From positions 34,996-98,995 of the forward strand of contig JAPLGM010000029.1 of assembly GCA_026390165.1 (NCBI GenBank): a stretch of 64,000 nt of DNA, read 5' to 3'. Of the stretch, positions 51,370-62,007 are shown one piece after another. The notes below the pieces were generated by a model. That model worked only from the letters and a program-made list of their open reading frames with translations, searched no databases and was not told the origin of the DNA. The position numbers and the translations under genes are program-made. This DNA comes from Campylobacterales bacterium (GTDB lineage Bacteria; Campylobacterota; Campylobacteria; Campylobacterales; Sulfurimonadaceae). Every line of letters begins with the position of its first letter. Within the stretch, counting starts at the first letter, position 1.

Positions 51370-52197
51370 TTACCCTTTAAATTTCAATTGTATACACGTC
51401 CCCTCGCCGCTGTGGGATTGAACATTCAACCCTATGGCATAACGATCACAGTACCGTTTTACGAGACTTAGACCGATACCGTACCCCGCCATTGTTTTGT
51501 CACTTTGATAATAACGGTCAAAGATTTTCATCAATGTCACCTCATCCATCCCTATCCCTTTATCGCAAATCGTAAGCGTATTTTTCACAAGACTGATAGT
51601 GATTTGAGGAGGTGAAGAGGAGTATTTAACCCCATTGTCGATGAGATTATCAAGCACTTTTCCCATTCCGATAGGATCGAGATTGACTTTACGCGATTGG
51701 AGATCAAGCGACCAGTGAACACTCGGATATAAAGCGCTCAAAAAAGCAACCCGATCTTCGACTAAACGTGCCAGATCAAAAGTGGCAACCACCTCCCGCT
51801 CCATCTGCTTTTGAATCATATAATCGAGTTCATTGTACCGCTCTTTTAACATTGTTGCTGCCAATTCGATCCGTTCCAGCCGTTTTTGACTCTTCTCATC
51901 GGTATGGGTTTTACGCAACATCGCTACATTGGCGGTAATCGTATTGACAGGGAGATTGAGTTCATGGAGTGTCTCTTTGGAGAAGCGGTCGAGATGGTAA
52001 AAATGCTCTTTAAGGGGTTCGATAGCAATATGAGAGAGGATTTTTCCCAGTCCAATCGACGCGATGAGTACACCAAGGGCAATAATCCCCCATTGATGAA
52101 TCTGTAAAATCTCACGCAAGAGATAAACAGCCCCTACAATCACCGCCGATCCCATAACAAAGAGGGCAATAAGGGCTATCTCAACGCTACGAAACAA
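51370..52197 (-). CDS. Sensor histidine kinase (partner of the OmpR-type regulator)
   Basis: The 275-aa kinase has two transmembrane helices (residues 7-27 and 36-58) with almost no periplasmic loop, so it probably senses the membrane or a cytoplasmic signal. The phospho-accepting histidine is H78 in KETLHELNLPVNTI. The ATPase domain has the N-box DNLIDNGVKYS, G1 DKGIGMD and G2 YGIGLSLVKRYC, and ends at a GEGTCIQLKF strand. The H-box deviates from the common HELRTP (HELNLP), as in several epsilonproteobacterial kinases. It overlaps the regulator by 11 bases. Confidence 0.92.
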   Translation of the reverse strand: MFRSVEIALIALFVMGSAVIVGAVYLLREILQIHQWGIIALGVLIASIGLGKILSHIAIEPLKEHFYHLDRFSKETLHELNLPVNTITANVAMLRKTHTDEKSQKRLERIELAATMLKERYNELDYMIQKQMEREVVATFDLARLVEDRVAFLSALYPSVHWSLDLQSRKVNLDPIGMGKVLDNLIDNGVKYSSSPPQITISLVKNTLTICDKGIGMDEVTLMKIFDRYYQSDKTMAGYGIGLSLVKRYCDRYAIGLNVQSHSGEGTCIQLKFKG

Positions 52198-52855
52198 GCC
52201 GATACCCTAATCCTCGGACGTTAAGTATTCGATCATTCCCTATCTCTTGTTTGAGACGGTTGATATAGACTCGGATTGCCCCTTCGCTGACCAGCTCTGA
52301 CGCACTCCACAGCTCATCCATCATCATCTCTTTCGTGACAATTTCCCCTGCATTCTGGATCAATAACGCCATTAACTGATACTCTTTAGGAGAGAAGATG
52401 ATCTCACGCCCCTCCAAAAAAATACACTTATGCTGTGCATCCAAAGAGAGATCTCCCAAACAATGATGACGGATAATAGCAGGTTTACTTCGACGTAACA
52501 GCGCATTAATACGCACGAGCAACTCTTCTATATCAAATGGCTTTTTCATATAATCATCCGCACCGTTTTTAAAGGCTTCCGTCAATACAGAAATATCACG
52601 GTGAGAGGTAAGATAAATAGCTGGAGTTTGATCGTTTGCACTGCGAAGTTCACTCAAAAGGGAGAGTCCATCGATCAAAGGGACATTAATATCAAAAAGG
52701 TAAAGATCAAACTGCGCTTCAAACGTCGCATCCAACGCCTCTTGACCGTTGGGACACAATGTTACTTCAAACCCTTCCTCTTCGAGAAAGTCTTGAATCG
52801 ACTCCCCGAAAAGACGATCATCCTCAAGGAGGAGAACTTTAATCGACACGCTCAA
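52187..52855 (-). CDS. OmpR-family response regulator
   Basis: The 222-aa protein has a receiver domain with acidic pocket E11-D12-D13, phospho-acceptor D55 in LYLFDINVPLIDGL, T/S in YLTSHRD and K in MKKPFD. A C-terminal winged-helix DNA-binding domain follows (IIFSPKEYQLMALLIQNAGE, later VSEGAIRVYINRLKQEIG). It would regulate genes in response to the adjacent kinase. Its start lies 17 bp inside the pyrC 3' end, so it is read from the manB-pyrC transcript or an internal promoter. Confidence 0.94.
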   Translation of the reverse strand: MSVSIKVLLLEDDRLFGESIQDFLEEEGFEVTLCPNGQEALDATFEAQFDLYLFDINVPLIDGLSLLSELRSANDQTPAIYLTSHRDISVLTEAFKNGADDYMKKPFDIEELLVRINALLRRSKPAIIRHHCLGDLSLDAQHKCIFLEGREIIFSPKEYQLMALLIQNAGEIVTKEMMMDELWSASELVSEGAIRVYINRLKQEIGNDRILNVRGLGYRLVS

Positions 52856-53846
52856 TCGACCATTTCAAAGTTTCCCCTGCCATCATCGGTACAATCGAAC
52901 CGTATAGTTCAGGAACGACAAAATCATGTTTGGCGAGGACAACCTCTTTGTATTCCGCACAAATTCCGTAAATACGTTGGGCGTTATCACTCACAAACGC
53001 TTGCAAATTGTCCAGCTTATCATGTTCGTCGAAGATTGCACACAAAAGCTGTAAAGCAATCGGAGCGGTAAAGACCCCTGCCCCACATCCGCATGACTCT
53101 TTGGCATGGCGCGGGTGAGGGGCAGAATCGGAGCCAAACATCACTTTCGGATGAGCTTCGAGGGCGATTTTCAAAAGGGCATCACGATCATGCGGTCGTT
53201 TGGCAATCGGTTTACAAAAGAGATGAGGACGCAACATCCCCCCCGCCACATCATCAAGGGTAATCATCAAATGGTGAACGGTAATCGTTGCATAAAGGTT
53301 CTCATATTTATCGAGCATCTCTACTGCCTCACGGGTCGTAATATGTTCCATAATAATTTTGAGTTTCGGAAAATTCTGAGCAAGCATCTCATAAACAGAC
53401 ATAAACTCCGCTTCCCGATCCATCACAAACCCGTTCGTCTCTCCATGAACACACAAAACTATCCCCAGTTCCGCCATCGCATCCAGTGTCTCACGCATCG
53501 ACTCGATGTCGAATGACTCAACGCCCCCTTCAGAGTTCGTTGTCACACCACTTGGATAGAGTTTAATCGCCGTAATCTCATCTTGAATACCAATCAAAAA
53601 ATCGCGACTGTAATTTTGGTAAAAGAGGCTCATATAAGGTTCAAAATCATCCGATTCCATCGCCTCTTTAATACGGTGACGATACGCTCTCACATCCTCT
53701 GCTGTCTTTACAGGGGGGACAAGATTGGGCATTACCAACGCACCACTAAAGCTATACGACGTCAAGGGAGCTACTGTTTTGAGTATCTCCCCATCGCGCA
53801 GATGAACGTGCATATCCAGTGGCATCGTTAGCGTTACAGTTTTCAC
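52839..53846 (-). CDS. pyrC: Dihydroorotase
   Basis: The 335-aa amidohydrolase has the HxH metal motif MPLDMHVHLRDG (H13, H15), the carbamylated lysine region ITAIKLYPSGVTT and CVHGE as the third histidine motif. IIMEHITTREAVEMLD and MFGSDSAPHP, with the catalytic aspartate, follow. It is a type II dihydroorotase of the pyrimidine pathway. It starts two bases after the phosphomannomutase stop, so the two are co-transcribed. Confidence 0.95.
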   Translation of the reverse strand: MKTVTLTMPLDMHVHLRDGEILKTVAPLTSYSFSGALVMPNLVPPVKTAEDVRAYRHRIKEAMESDDFEPYMSLFYQNYSRDFLIGIQDEITAIKLYPSGVTTNSEGGVESFDIESMRETLDAMAELGIVLCVHGETNGFVMDREAEFMSVYEMLAQNFPKLKIIMEHITTREAVEMLDKYENLYATITVHHLMITLDDVAGGMLRPHLFCKPIAKRPHDRDALLKIALEAHPKVMFGSDSAPHPRHAKESCGCGAGVFTAPIALQLLCAIFDEHDKLDNLQAFVSDNAQRIYGICAEYKEVVLAKHDFVVPELYGSIVPMMAGETLKWSIERVD

Positions 53847-53847
53847 A

Positions 53848-55218
53848 TTAAGCCTTTAATTGTTTTTGTGCTTCGGCAATAAGAGCGTTCAGTGCTTCTT
53901 CATAATGGGCAGCTTCTGATTCTTCTGTTGATTCAAAACGGGTGACAAGAACAGGAGTCGTGTTACTCGCACGTACCAATCCCCATCCCTTATCAAAAAT
54001 CACCCGCACACCGTCTACTTCGATAATTTCTACGATTGCAGGAAAATCAGCAGGGGGAGTTTTGAGTAACTCTTTGAGTTTATCAATAAGAGGGAATTTT
54101 TCGTGCTCTGTCGTTTTCACTTTGATCTCTTCCGTTGAGAATACTTTTGGCAATTTAGCAATCTCTGCATCCAAATCAACTCCATCGTGAATGAGTTCTA
54201 ACATACGAAACGTTGCGTAAATCGCATCATCATACCCGAAATAACGATCCGCAAAAAAGACGTGTCCACTCACTTCACACGCCAAATCAGCGTGCATCTC
54301 TTTCATCTTGACTTTGAGATTCGAGTGTCCTGTTTTGTACATAATAGCGGTTGCACCACGCTCACGAAGAGTATCGTACATCACTTGTGAACATTTGACC
54401 TCACCGATGACAATAGGATTCTTCATCTTAAGGGCAAACAGCAATGCCATCATATCCCCCTTGATATTATTCTTGTGAGTCAATACGGCAATACGGTCGC
54501 TGTCTCCATCATAAGCAAAGGCAATATCCCCTTTTTGTGTGAGCACTTTTTTGATGTCATGAAGATTCTCCTCTTCACTTGGATCAGGGTGGTGATTGGG
54601 GAATGTCCCATCAGGATCGACATAAATACCAACAGCATCAAGTTCCAACGCACTAAAAATATCCACCAATCCAAGACCAGCAACACCATTACCACAATCG
54701 TAAACAATACGTTCTTTCATCCCTTTGAGATGAGAAAATTCTTTTATCATAAAGGCTTTATAACGACTCAACGCATCAATATCCGTCACATCGCGTGGTA
54801 CTTTAAGAGGAAAAGGGAGAAGATCAATATGGCGACCGATACTGTAAATTGATTCACCGAAAAAAGGAAGTTTATTGATCGTAATCTTAAACCCATTGTA
54901 TTCACTAGGATTATGAGAACCGGTAATCATGACAGACGCACACGCCGTTACCCCATTGAATTCTTGATAATTACAGAAATAGTTAACAGGTGTCGGAACC
55001 ATCCCCATCCCCAATACTTTCATCCCCCCCGCATTGAGACCGGCACTGAGGTATTCAAATAAAATCGGAGAGTGAGAACGGGCATCATACCCTACTGCAA
55101 CATATTCGCCATATTGACGCATCTCATCCGCTAACGCGTACCCCAAACGGGTAACCGTCTCTTCATTTAACTCTTCCTCAAAAATTCCTCGGATGTCATA
55201 TTCACGATAAATGCTCAT
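53848..55218 (-). CDS. manB: Phosphomannomutase/phosphoglucomutase
   Basis: The 456-aa enzyme has the phospho-serine loop ITGSHNPSEYNG (S101), the Mg-binding DGDSDRIAVL, the sugar-binding GEVKCSQVM and CEVSGHVFF (ExSGH). The C-terminal RASNTTPVLVTRFE loop binds phosphate. It interconverts hexose 6- and 1-phosphates and would feed GDP-mannose (for gmd) and glucose-1-phosphate (for rfbA, rfbF, galU). Length and motifs match the AlgC/ManB type. It starts the pyrC operon. Confidence 0.93.
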   Translation of the reverse strand: MSIYREYDIRGIFEEELNEETVTRLGYALADEMRQYGEYVAVGYDARSHSPILFEYLSAGLNAGGMKVLGMGMVPTPVNYFCNYQEFNGVTACASVMITGSHNPSEYNGFKITINKLPFFGESIYSIGRHIDLLPFPLKVPRDVTDIDALSRYKAFMIKEFSHLKGMKERIVYDCGNGVAGLGLVDIFSALELDAVGIYVDPDGTFPNHHPDPSEEENLHDIKKVLTQKGDIAFAYDGDSDRIAVLTHKNNIKGDMMALLFALKMKNPIVIGEVKCSQVMYDTLRERGATAIMYKTGHSNLKVKMKEMHADLACEVSGHVFFADRYFGYDDAIYATFRMLELIHDGVDLDAEIAKLPKVFSTEEIKVKTTEHEKFPLIDKLKELLKTPPADFPAIVEIIEVDGVRVIFDKGWGLVRASNTTPVLVTRFESTEESEAAHYEEALNALIAEAQKQLKA

Positions 55219-55286
55219 TTTTTTCCTTTTGGTATCATAGTTTCTAAATTATACATTGGGAAAACTAAAAGAAGGTTTTTATACGT

Positions 55287-56564
55287 TCAAGGTATCGACC
55301 GATTATGATCGATCGGATACTCAAATAAAATTACTTTATTTCTCCCCTGCTCTTTTGCTTGATAGAGTGCATCATCTACATGTTTAAAGGTCTCTTCAAT
55401 ACATTCCCCATACGAATATTCACACACACCGAAACTGGATGTTTTTGATCCAATAATGGAAAAAGTGGCTGATTCAACCACTTTTCTGAGATTCTCTGCT
55501 AACGTAAATGCCCCCTTTGCATTTGTATCAAGGCAGATTATGAGAAATTCTTCTCCACCCCATCGTCCTAAAGAATCGGTTTCTCTAATATTTTCCGTCA
55601 ATAATACCGCAAACTCTTTCAAAATAATATCACCCGTTTGATGACCATACGTGTCATTTACCTCTTTGAAATGATCGATATCGACTAAAATAAGAGAGAG
55701 TGGATACTCAAAGCGTTGAACACGTTTTATTTCTATTTGAAGCGTTTCATCAATTTTTGCTCTATTCATTAGTCCGGTCAACATATCAGTTTGAGCATCG
55801 TGCTTAAAGCGTATTTTTTCATCGATATTTTCATAAAAAGCGATATATCCGATAAGTTCATTCTTATAATTATAATCCGGGGAAATAGTGACGTGATACC
55901 AATTGGTTCCTCCAGCAAAACTGCAATCTTGAATATCGTATGAAAATGTTTCTCCCGATTGTATCGTCTCCCACAATTTCTGATAAAGAGAGTGATGTGT
56001 GTGACCGGATTTCAGTATATTGACATTTTTACCGAGGATACTCTCTTTTTCACATGCTAATTGTTTGCAAAAATTATCGCTTATTTCTTGAATTATTCCT
56101 TGCGGGTTCACCTTGATAAACGATACATATGCATCAATAATCTCAAGCAAATGGATATTGTTTTTTAGCGCTTTTTGCAACGCTTTTTGCAGCTGGTTGG
56201 TTCGTACATGATTGTCAACACGAACATTCAGTTCTTCAGGCTGAAACGGTTTGATGATATAATCAACTGCACCTACCTCAAATGCTTGTACAATCGTCTC
56301 TTGCGAATTGTCAGCTGTTAGAAATATGACGGGGATTTGTGCTGTTCTGGAACTATTTTTCAGTTTTTCCGCTACTTCAAATCCATCCATCTGTGGCATA
56401 TTAATATCAAGCAGTATTAAATCAATATGGTGATTTTGCAATAATTCAAGCGCTTCGGCACCGCTACGCACAACGAATATTGTATAACGCTCTTTCAGAC
56501 TCTGTGCAACGAGTTTTAAATTAATAGGTTCATCATCTACAATTAAAATAGTGACCTTATCCAT
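55287..56564 (-). CDS. Response regulator with PAS and GGDEF domains (diguanylate cyclase)
   Basis: From the chosen start (MDKVTILIVDDEPINLKLVA) the protein is 425 aa. It has a receiver domain with phospho-acceptor D in IDLILLDINMPQMDGFEVA, a PAS domain (YVSFIKVNPQGIIQEISDNF) and a GGDEF domain with LILVDIDHFKEVNDTYGHQTGD and the active site RWGGEEFLIICLD. The A-site is GGEEF, so c-di-GMP synthesis is likely. No RxxD inhibitory site is evident. The start at 56564 overlaps the hybrid-kinase gene by eight bases; the longer start at 56663 lies within that gene and has no domain content. Confidence 0.93.
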   Translation of the reverse strand: MDKVTILIVDDEPINLKLVAQSLKERYTIFVVRSGAEALELLQNHHIDLILLDINMPQMDGFEVAEKLKNSSRTAQIPVIFLTADNSQETIVQAFEVGAVDYIIKPFQPEELNVRVDNHVRTNQLQKALQKALKNNIHLLEIIDAYVSFIKVNPQGIIQEISDNFCKQLACEKESILGKNVNILKSGHTHHSLYQKLWETIQSGETFSYDIQDCSFAGGTNWYHVTISPDYNYKNELIGYIAFYENIDEKIRFKHDAQTDMLTGLMNRAKIDETLQIEIKRVQRFEYPLSLILVDIDHFKEVNDTYGHQTGDIILKEFAVLLTENIRETDSLGRWGGEEFLIICLDTNAKGAFTLAENLRKVVESATFSIIGSKTSSFGVCEYSYGECIEETFKHVDDALYQAKEQGRNKVILFEYPIDHNRSIP

Positions 56565-59500
56565 GCAATTGTTCCTCCGCACTTTCAAATAATATTCTGG
56601 CGGTGTTATACTCAAACATCTCCATTGCATTACTGATTTTTTGTACTGTTTCTTGATCCACATAGTGTCCTAATTTAGCTAAACATTCATCCAGTTGTTC
56701 ATCATCGATAAACTCTTTGTTATTCAGTTTTGAAATAATGGTGCGGATAGTAACACCCATCTCTTGCCCATCGGTATTGTGCTGTATCTCAACTCTTGTT
56801 TTCGGAAATCGTTCGTCGATCACACGAATAAGGCGATTCAACTCTTCCAATAAAGGGGGTATCAACTCTTTTTGAGTATTGACATCATCAATTTCATCAA
56901 TATTTTTTGCAATAGCATACACCTTTGTCGCAGATACATTTCCGCTTACCCCTTTAAGACCATGTATCAGCTGTTTAAAGAGATCACTCCCAATAGGAGC
57001 ATTCATAAGTTTGGAAGAAAAATCCCGGTGACTCTGGGCAAAAAGCTGTAAAAAGCGTTCTATTTGTTCAGGATCTTTCACTTTTTTCATTAATTCTAAA
57101 AGATTGATTCCATCAAGCGGTTCACCCATTTGCATTGCGCTATCTTCTTCAATCCAATCGACAACCAAATAGTCTCCCAATAGGCGCTGTAACTCATCTA
57201 CATCAATCGGTTTGGCAAGGTGATCATTCATACCTGCATCAAGAGTAAGCGCTTTGTCATGCTCCATCACTGCCGCACTTAAAGCAATAATAGGGATACT
57301 CGTATTGAATTCTCGGATTTTACGGGTCGCCTCAAATCCGTCCATAATCGGCATTTGCAGGTCCATCAATATCAAATCGTAGGATTCATTTTTTACCTTT
57401 TCGACCGCTTCCTCCCCATTATTAGCCATACTAACAGCCAGCCCGAATGATTCGAGCAGATCGCGTGCAACCAGCTGATTGATTTCATTGTCTTCAACAA
57501 TAAGGACTTTTCCAACAGTGGAAAACTGATGATGTATTAAATTATTTTCAAGCCTATCAATCGCCCCTATTTCTGTTATCGATTCGAGTAATATCGATGA
57601 AGTAACCGGTTTATGGAGTATTTTCTGCACCTCTATATGCCGATCATCGGCGGCTTGTAGCAATTTTTCTCTTACATGCGCCGTTACCATGATCACTTTT
57701 GGGAATGTAGTTTTCAACTCTTCATGAAGCGTTTTAATGACATCAAGACCGTCAATCCCCGGCATCTGCCAATCGACGATTAAATAGTCAAACGGCTGCC
57801 GTTCCGCGAGTTCGATTGCCTCTTCTCCACTTCCGCACAGCGCTGCATAAGCACCCCAGGATGAGAGGATGCTGCCGATAAGTTCGCGTTCAAGCTTGTT
57901 GTCATCCACTACTAAAAAGCGCTGATCGTGTAAATGATGGGTATTAAGAGGTACTGATTCTTCAGATTCATCCTTTCGCAGCTGTACCGTAAAATAAAAA
58001 GTTGACCCTTTTGATTTAATGCTCTCTTCCCATATCATTCCGCCCATAAGTTCAACCAGTTGTTTACATATCGTTAGTCCAAGACCAGTACCCCCGTATT
58101 TGCGGGTATTGGACGAATCAGTTTGTGAAAAGGCTTGAAAAAGTTTAGCTTGCTCTTCTTCGCTCATCCCGATACCCGTGTCACTAATAGAACATTCTAA
58201 CTGAACATGGGTATCCGTCTGTGCAATCGGCTTGACGCGGATTACGATATCCCCCGCTTCGGTAAACTTGACAGCATTTCCGACTAAATTATTGAATACT
58301 TGTCCCAACCGAAGAGAATCACCTCTGAACATTAAGGGGGTATCTGGATGAATATCAATATGTATCTCAAGAGATTTTTCCAAAACGGCATATTCAAATA
58401 AATCAGCGACACCGCGTAGCACGGTCTCAATCGAAAATACGTTTTCCTCAAATACGAGTTTGCCCGCTTCAATTTTCGAGTAATCCAGAATATCATTGAT
58501 AACGGTCAATAAAGCTTTCGACGATTGTTGCGATTTCATGAGATAATTATGCTGAATAGGGGTCAAGGGAGTTTTTAACATTAAGTCGTTCAAACCGATA
58601 ATACCATTTAGCGGGGTACGTATCTCATGGCTCATATTTGCCAGAAATTCACTTTTGGCTTTATTGGCAAATTCAGCTTCTTCCTTTGCCCGTGCTAATT
58701 CCTGTTCAGTCACTTTTTGCACTGTAATATCGATAGCAACACCCATTGTTTCATTCGGAGCCCCTTTCAAAGCCGTCATACTCGCGAGTAGTGCTATAGG
58801 GGTGCCGTCTTTTTTGATGCCGCGAATTTCTCGGGTAAAAACACCGATAGTTGATAATGCCTCATACCCTTGCGAACCATAATTTTCATACTCTTCCTCA
58901 TCAAAATACATGACTCGTGTCGGCTTGCCTGCAAGTTCCCCTTTTTCATACCCGAGCATCGTCTCAAAGGTTTCATTCACCCATACAAAATGTCTATCTT
59001 TGAGATGGACAAATCCGGTCGTTTTAACTTCAAGGAGCGCTTCTTGTTCATTGAGTGTTTGCTGCAAAAGCTGACTGGTCTCAAGTAGGGATTTCTCATA
59101 TTTTTTCTGATCAGTAATATTTTTAGCACTGACCAATACCCGTTGTTTATCCGGTAAAAGCGACATGGACATACTGATTGTGACCTGTTTGCCCTCTTTT
59201 CCATTGCATCTTTTTTCAAAATGTGCCAATGACCCTTTTTCGAAAACTATTTTCATCGCGTCCATTGCTCTTTCTTTGTCTTCAGGGGCACTGATTCCCA
59301 GACAAGATTTAGCGAGCAATTCTTCGCGGGTAAACCCGGTCATCTCCATATAGGCATCATTAAACTCAAGAAAATTCGATTCCGTATCCAAAATGGCGAT
59401 TCCATCTTTTGAAATACTGAAAATAGTCTCAAATTTCTCTTTTTGGCGCTGCAATTCTATCTTCTGCCATTCTTGCTCCGTGATATCAATTCCGATCGTA

Positions 59501-61683
59501 GCAATATAATCCATTTCTCCATTAGGCTTATTAACCAGCATATTGGACCATTCAAAAAATCGTTCTTCCCCTTCTTTGCTCAACCATGCATTTTGGAAAT
59601 GGGGTATGATAATCCCCTCTTTTGCCTTTTCAATGATTCCGAATACTTTATCCTGCATGGATGTATGGAGAAATCGTTTCCAAAAATAGGGTTCTGAGGC
59701 AACCTCTTCTTCGGTATAGCCGACAATTTTTTGGCCATAGCGGTTTAACTTGATCATTGTCCCAGTAGCATCGATAACGGCGATAATCGAATTGGCATTA
59801 TCAATAATGGTCGTAATAAAATTTTTTTCGTCGATGATCTCTTTTTCCAACATTTTTTGATCCGTGATATCATGAAATGTAGCATGAAGATATGCTTTAT
59901 CATAGAGACGCATAATACTGACGCTGACGAAAACATTTTTAAGGCTTCCCTCTTTTGTTTTATGCAACGTTTCAAAACGGTCCCATCCGTTTTCTAAAAT
60001 CCGTTTTTGACGGGCTTGTATCTCTTCTGTACTCTCTATCACTTCCAAATCTCTAGTAGTAACCAAGGCAAATTCTTCTTTCGAATAGCCATACATCGTG
60101 TGGGCTACGGTATTAAAATCGACAATATGCTGTGTTTGCGGATCGATTAATACAATACCGTCAAGGGATTCTTCAAATAAAGTATAAAACTTCTTTTCTG
60201 CTTCCAAAAGTTCTTGCATCTGTTTTTTATCATCCCGAATGTCTTTGGCTACCCCAAGAAATCCTATAATTGCATCATTTTCATCACGTATAGCCGTTAT
60301 CATCAAATGGACCGGAATAGAAGTCCCATCCTTGGCAATATATACCCATTCATCTTCATTGGGAATATTATGGATAGTTTTGGCAACTAATACCTCAAAC
60401 CCCGGCTCTATATTTGTCCCTAGCTCTTGTGAAAAACGTTGCGCCCGTTCAAGCACTTCAGGCATATAATGAAATAACTCAGGAGTCTGCCGATCAACCA
60501 ATTCCGAAGCCATGTATCCGAGCATCCGCTCAGCTTCTTTATTGACTGTTTTGATCAATCCATTTTTATCTGTGTGGATAATGGCATAACCGACATTATC
60601 AAAAATGGCTTTTTCAAGAAAGAGTGCTTCATGTATTTGTTTGTTTTGTTCGGCGATCTCCGCGCGCTGACGCATTTTTTCAAACTCTGCACGTGTCAAT
60701 GCCGCCATCATTTTCCTGATCATTCCTGATAATAGCCAACTCACAATTACAGACATACCGATAACGATCAGTGCAATAATGAAATATTCTTCTAGAGTTT
60801 TTTGTTGCTCTTTTTTGAGATACGAATTTTTGAGCTGCAAGATCAAATACAGATCCTGTGTCAAACCAAGATTAAGTTTACGTGATACCATCGTATTGTC
60901 TTGATATAATTGGTTTGAGAAAATAGCAGTGGTCTGATTAGGAAATTCATCGACAAGATTGATTCGGGGTTGCTGATACTCTCCCCAGTTTTTCTCTTTT
61001 TGAAAATGAATCAGAGGATAACCTTTCCCGTCTGCTAGGATCATATCATACAATGGCGCATTTAAAAACTGTTTCAAAAAAGGTTCTATAAAATAATTGA
61101 CAATAATTATCCCATCAAATTTTCCTTTATACTCTATAGGATAAATTGCACGAAGTGTCGGCCTGTGAGGTACTTCAATACGACCGTGTTCCACATTAAG
61201 ATCAATTTTGGAAAACCACACTTTTCCCAATGGCTTCAAACGCGAATTGGTGAAAAAATAGCGATCTCCTTTGTTTTGTAATGCGTCATGGGTAATTAAA
61301 GCTGGAATTTCTCCCGTTGTATGACGATCAATCCGAATTTGTTCCATACCATTTTTATCGATATAACGAATTTTCATGATATCAGGATTACTCTGCGCAA
61401 TGAGGAGAAAGAGAGAATTTACAGTAGACGCTTCCCCGCGAATATACCGTTGGAACTCTTCTGATTTACCAATCCCTTCCAGTGTACTATTTGAATGATC
61501 CAGAAAATTTTTAAAAAAAGTTTCACGTTCAAGTGTTTTTGTAAGGGCATTGTTTAAAGCAGTTTTTTCAACTTTATCCGAATACAACAATCGATCTATT
61601 CCGATAAATAAAACAATCAATCCTACCGCAAAAGCAAAAAAGATCGATGTCAAAGTTGATTGTTTGGGAATAAAATTTTTCAT
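56557..61683 (-). CDS. 1708-aa hybrid histidine kinase with five PAS, two REC and an HPt domain
   Basis: The protein has a transmembrane helix at about 12-34, a large periplasmic sensor (about 35-295, Cache-like) and a second helix at about 298-322. Five PAS domains follow around residues 360, 510, 630, 755 and 885. The kinase core has H in NMSHEIRTPLNG near 1020, the N-box NLVGNAVKFTE near 1135 and DTGIGMSEEEQAKLFQAFSQ. Two receiver domains follow: REC1 has YLIVDWQMPG near 1302 and REC2 has LILMDLQMPIMDG near 1442. A histidine phosphotransfer segment has HGLKGVSGN near 1575. It would phosphorelay to the downstream GGDEF regulator, whose start it overlaps. The ligand is not known. Confidence 0.94.
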   Translation of the reverse strand: MKNFIPKQSTLTSIFFAFAVGLIVLFIGIDRLLYSDKVEKTALNNALTKTLERETFFKNFLDHSNSTLEGIGKSEEFQRYIRGEASTVNSLFLLIAQSNPDIMKIRYIDKNGMEQIRIDRHTTGEIPALITHDALQNKGDRYFFTNSRLKPLGKVWFSKIDLNVEHGRIEVPHRPTLRAIYPIEYKGKFDGIIIVNYFIEPFLKQFLNAPLYDMILADGKGYPLIHFQKEKNWGEYQQPRINLVDEFPNQTTAIFSNQLYQDNTMVSRKLNLGLTQDLYLILQLKNSYLKKEQQKTLEEYFIIALIVIGMSVIVSWLLSGMIRKMMAALTRAEFEKMRQRAEIAEQNKQIHEALFLEKAIFDNVGYAIIHTDKNGLIKTVNKEAERMLGYMASELVDRQTPELFHYMPEVLERAQRFSQELGTNIEPGFEVLVAKTIHNIPNEDEWVYIAKDGTSIPVHLMITAIRDENDAIIGFLGVAKDIRDDKKQMQELLEAEKKFYTLFEESLDGIVLIDPQTQHIVDFNTVAHTMYGYSKEEFALVTTRDLEVIESTEEIQARQKRILENGWDRFETLHKTKEGSLKNVFVSVSIMRLYDKAYLHATFHDITDQKMLEKEIIDEKNFITTIIDNANSIIAVIDATGTMIKLNRYGQKIVGYTEEEVASEPYFWKRFLHTSMQDKVFGIIEKAKEGIIIPHFQNAWLSKEGEERFFEWSNMLVNKPNGEMDYIATIGIDITEQEWQKIELQRQKEKFETIFSISKDGIAILDTESNFLEFNDAYMEMTGFTREELLAKSCLGISAPEDKERAMDAMKIVFEKGSLAHFEKRCNGKEGKQVTISMSMSLLPDKQRVLVSAKNITDQKKYEKSLLETSQLLQQTLNEQEALLEVKTTGFVHLKDRHFVWVNETFETMLGYEKGELAGKPTRVMYFDEEEYENYGSQGYEALSTIGVFTREIRGIKKDGTPIALLASMTALKGAPNETMGVAIDITVQKVTEQELARAKEEAEFANKAKSEFLANMSHEIRTPLNGIIGLNDLMLKTPLTPIQHNYLMKSQQSSKALLTVINDILDYSKIEAGKLVFEENVFSIETVLRGVADLFEYAVLEKSLEIHIDIHPDTPLMFRGDSLRLGQVFNNLVGNAVKFTEAGDIVIRVKPIAQTDTHVQLECSISDTGIGMSEEEQAKLFQAFSQTDSSNTRKYGGTGLGLTICKQLVELMGGMIWEESIKSKGSTFYFTVQLRKDESEESVPLNTHHLHDQRFLVVDDNKLERELIGSILSSWGAYAALCGSGEEAIELAERQPFDYLIVDWQMPGIDGLDVIKTLHEELKTTFPKVIMVTAHVREKLLQAADDRHIEVQKILHKPVTSSILLESITEIGAIDRLENNLIHHQFSTVGKVLIVEDNEINQLVARDLLESFGLAVSMANNGEEAVEKVKNESYDLILMDLQMPIMDGFEATRKIREFNTSIPIIALSAAVMEHDKALTLDAGMNDHLAKPIDVDELQRLLGDYLVVDWIEEDSAMQMGEPLDGINLLELMKKVKDPEQIERFLQLFAQSHRDFSSKLMNAPIGSDLFKQLIHGLKGVSGNVSATKVYAIAKNIDEIDDVNTQKELIPPLLEELNRLIRVIDERFPKTRVEIQHNTDGQEMGVTIRTIISKLNNKEFIDDEQLDECLAKLGHYVDQETVQKISNAMEMFEYNTARILFESAEEQLHG

Positions 61684-62007
61684 TACTAGCGTAACCTTTT
61701 AAATATACTTTTTTATACTAGAAATCTTCATGTTATTGCAAAAAAAAGAACTGATTTGATTTTTTAGTCTATGAAAGTACGAAAAACAAGGGATTGTGGT
61801 GGCCGAGGAGAGATTCGCAAACCACTATAAATAGGTGGTTTTATGCACTACTATTTTATTCCTATCCCTAAAACTATCCCTAAAAACTTTTGTGTAAAAG
61901 CTTTTCTAGTTTTTATACCCTCATCTCTAGCTTCTAACCATGATAGAATTTTACTGTTTTATGACTTAGATTCCGTACTTTAGTAAAACTAAAAAGGGAA
62001 TGAAATA

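Noticed and set aside
56564..56663. Longer start of the GGDEF response regulator
   Set aside because: The extra residues lie inside the hybrid-kinase gene, have no domain content, and the ATG at 56564 starts exactly at the receiver domain.
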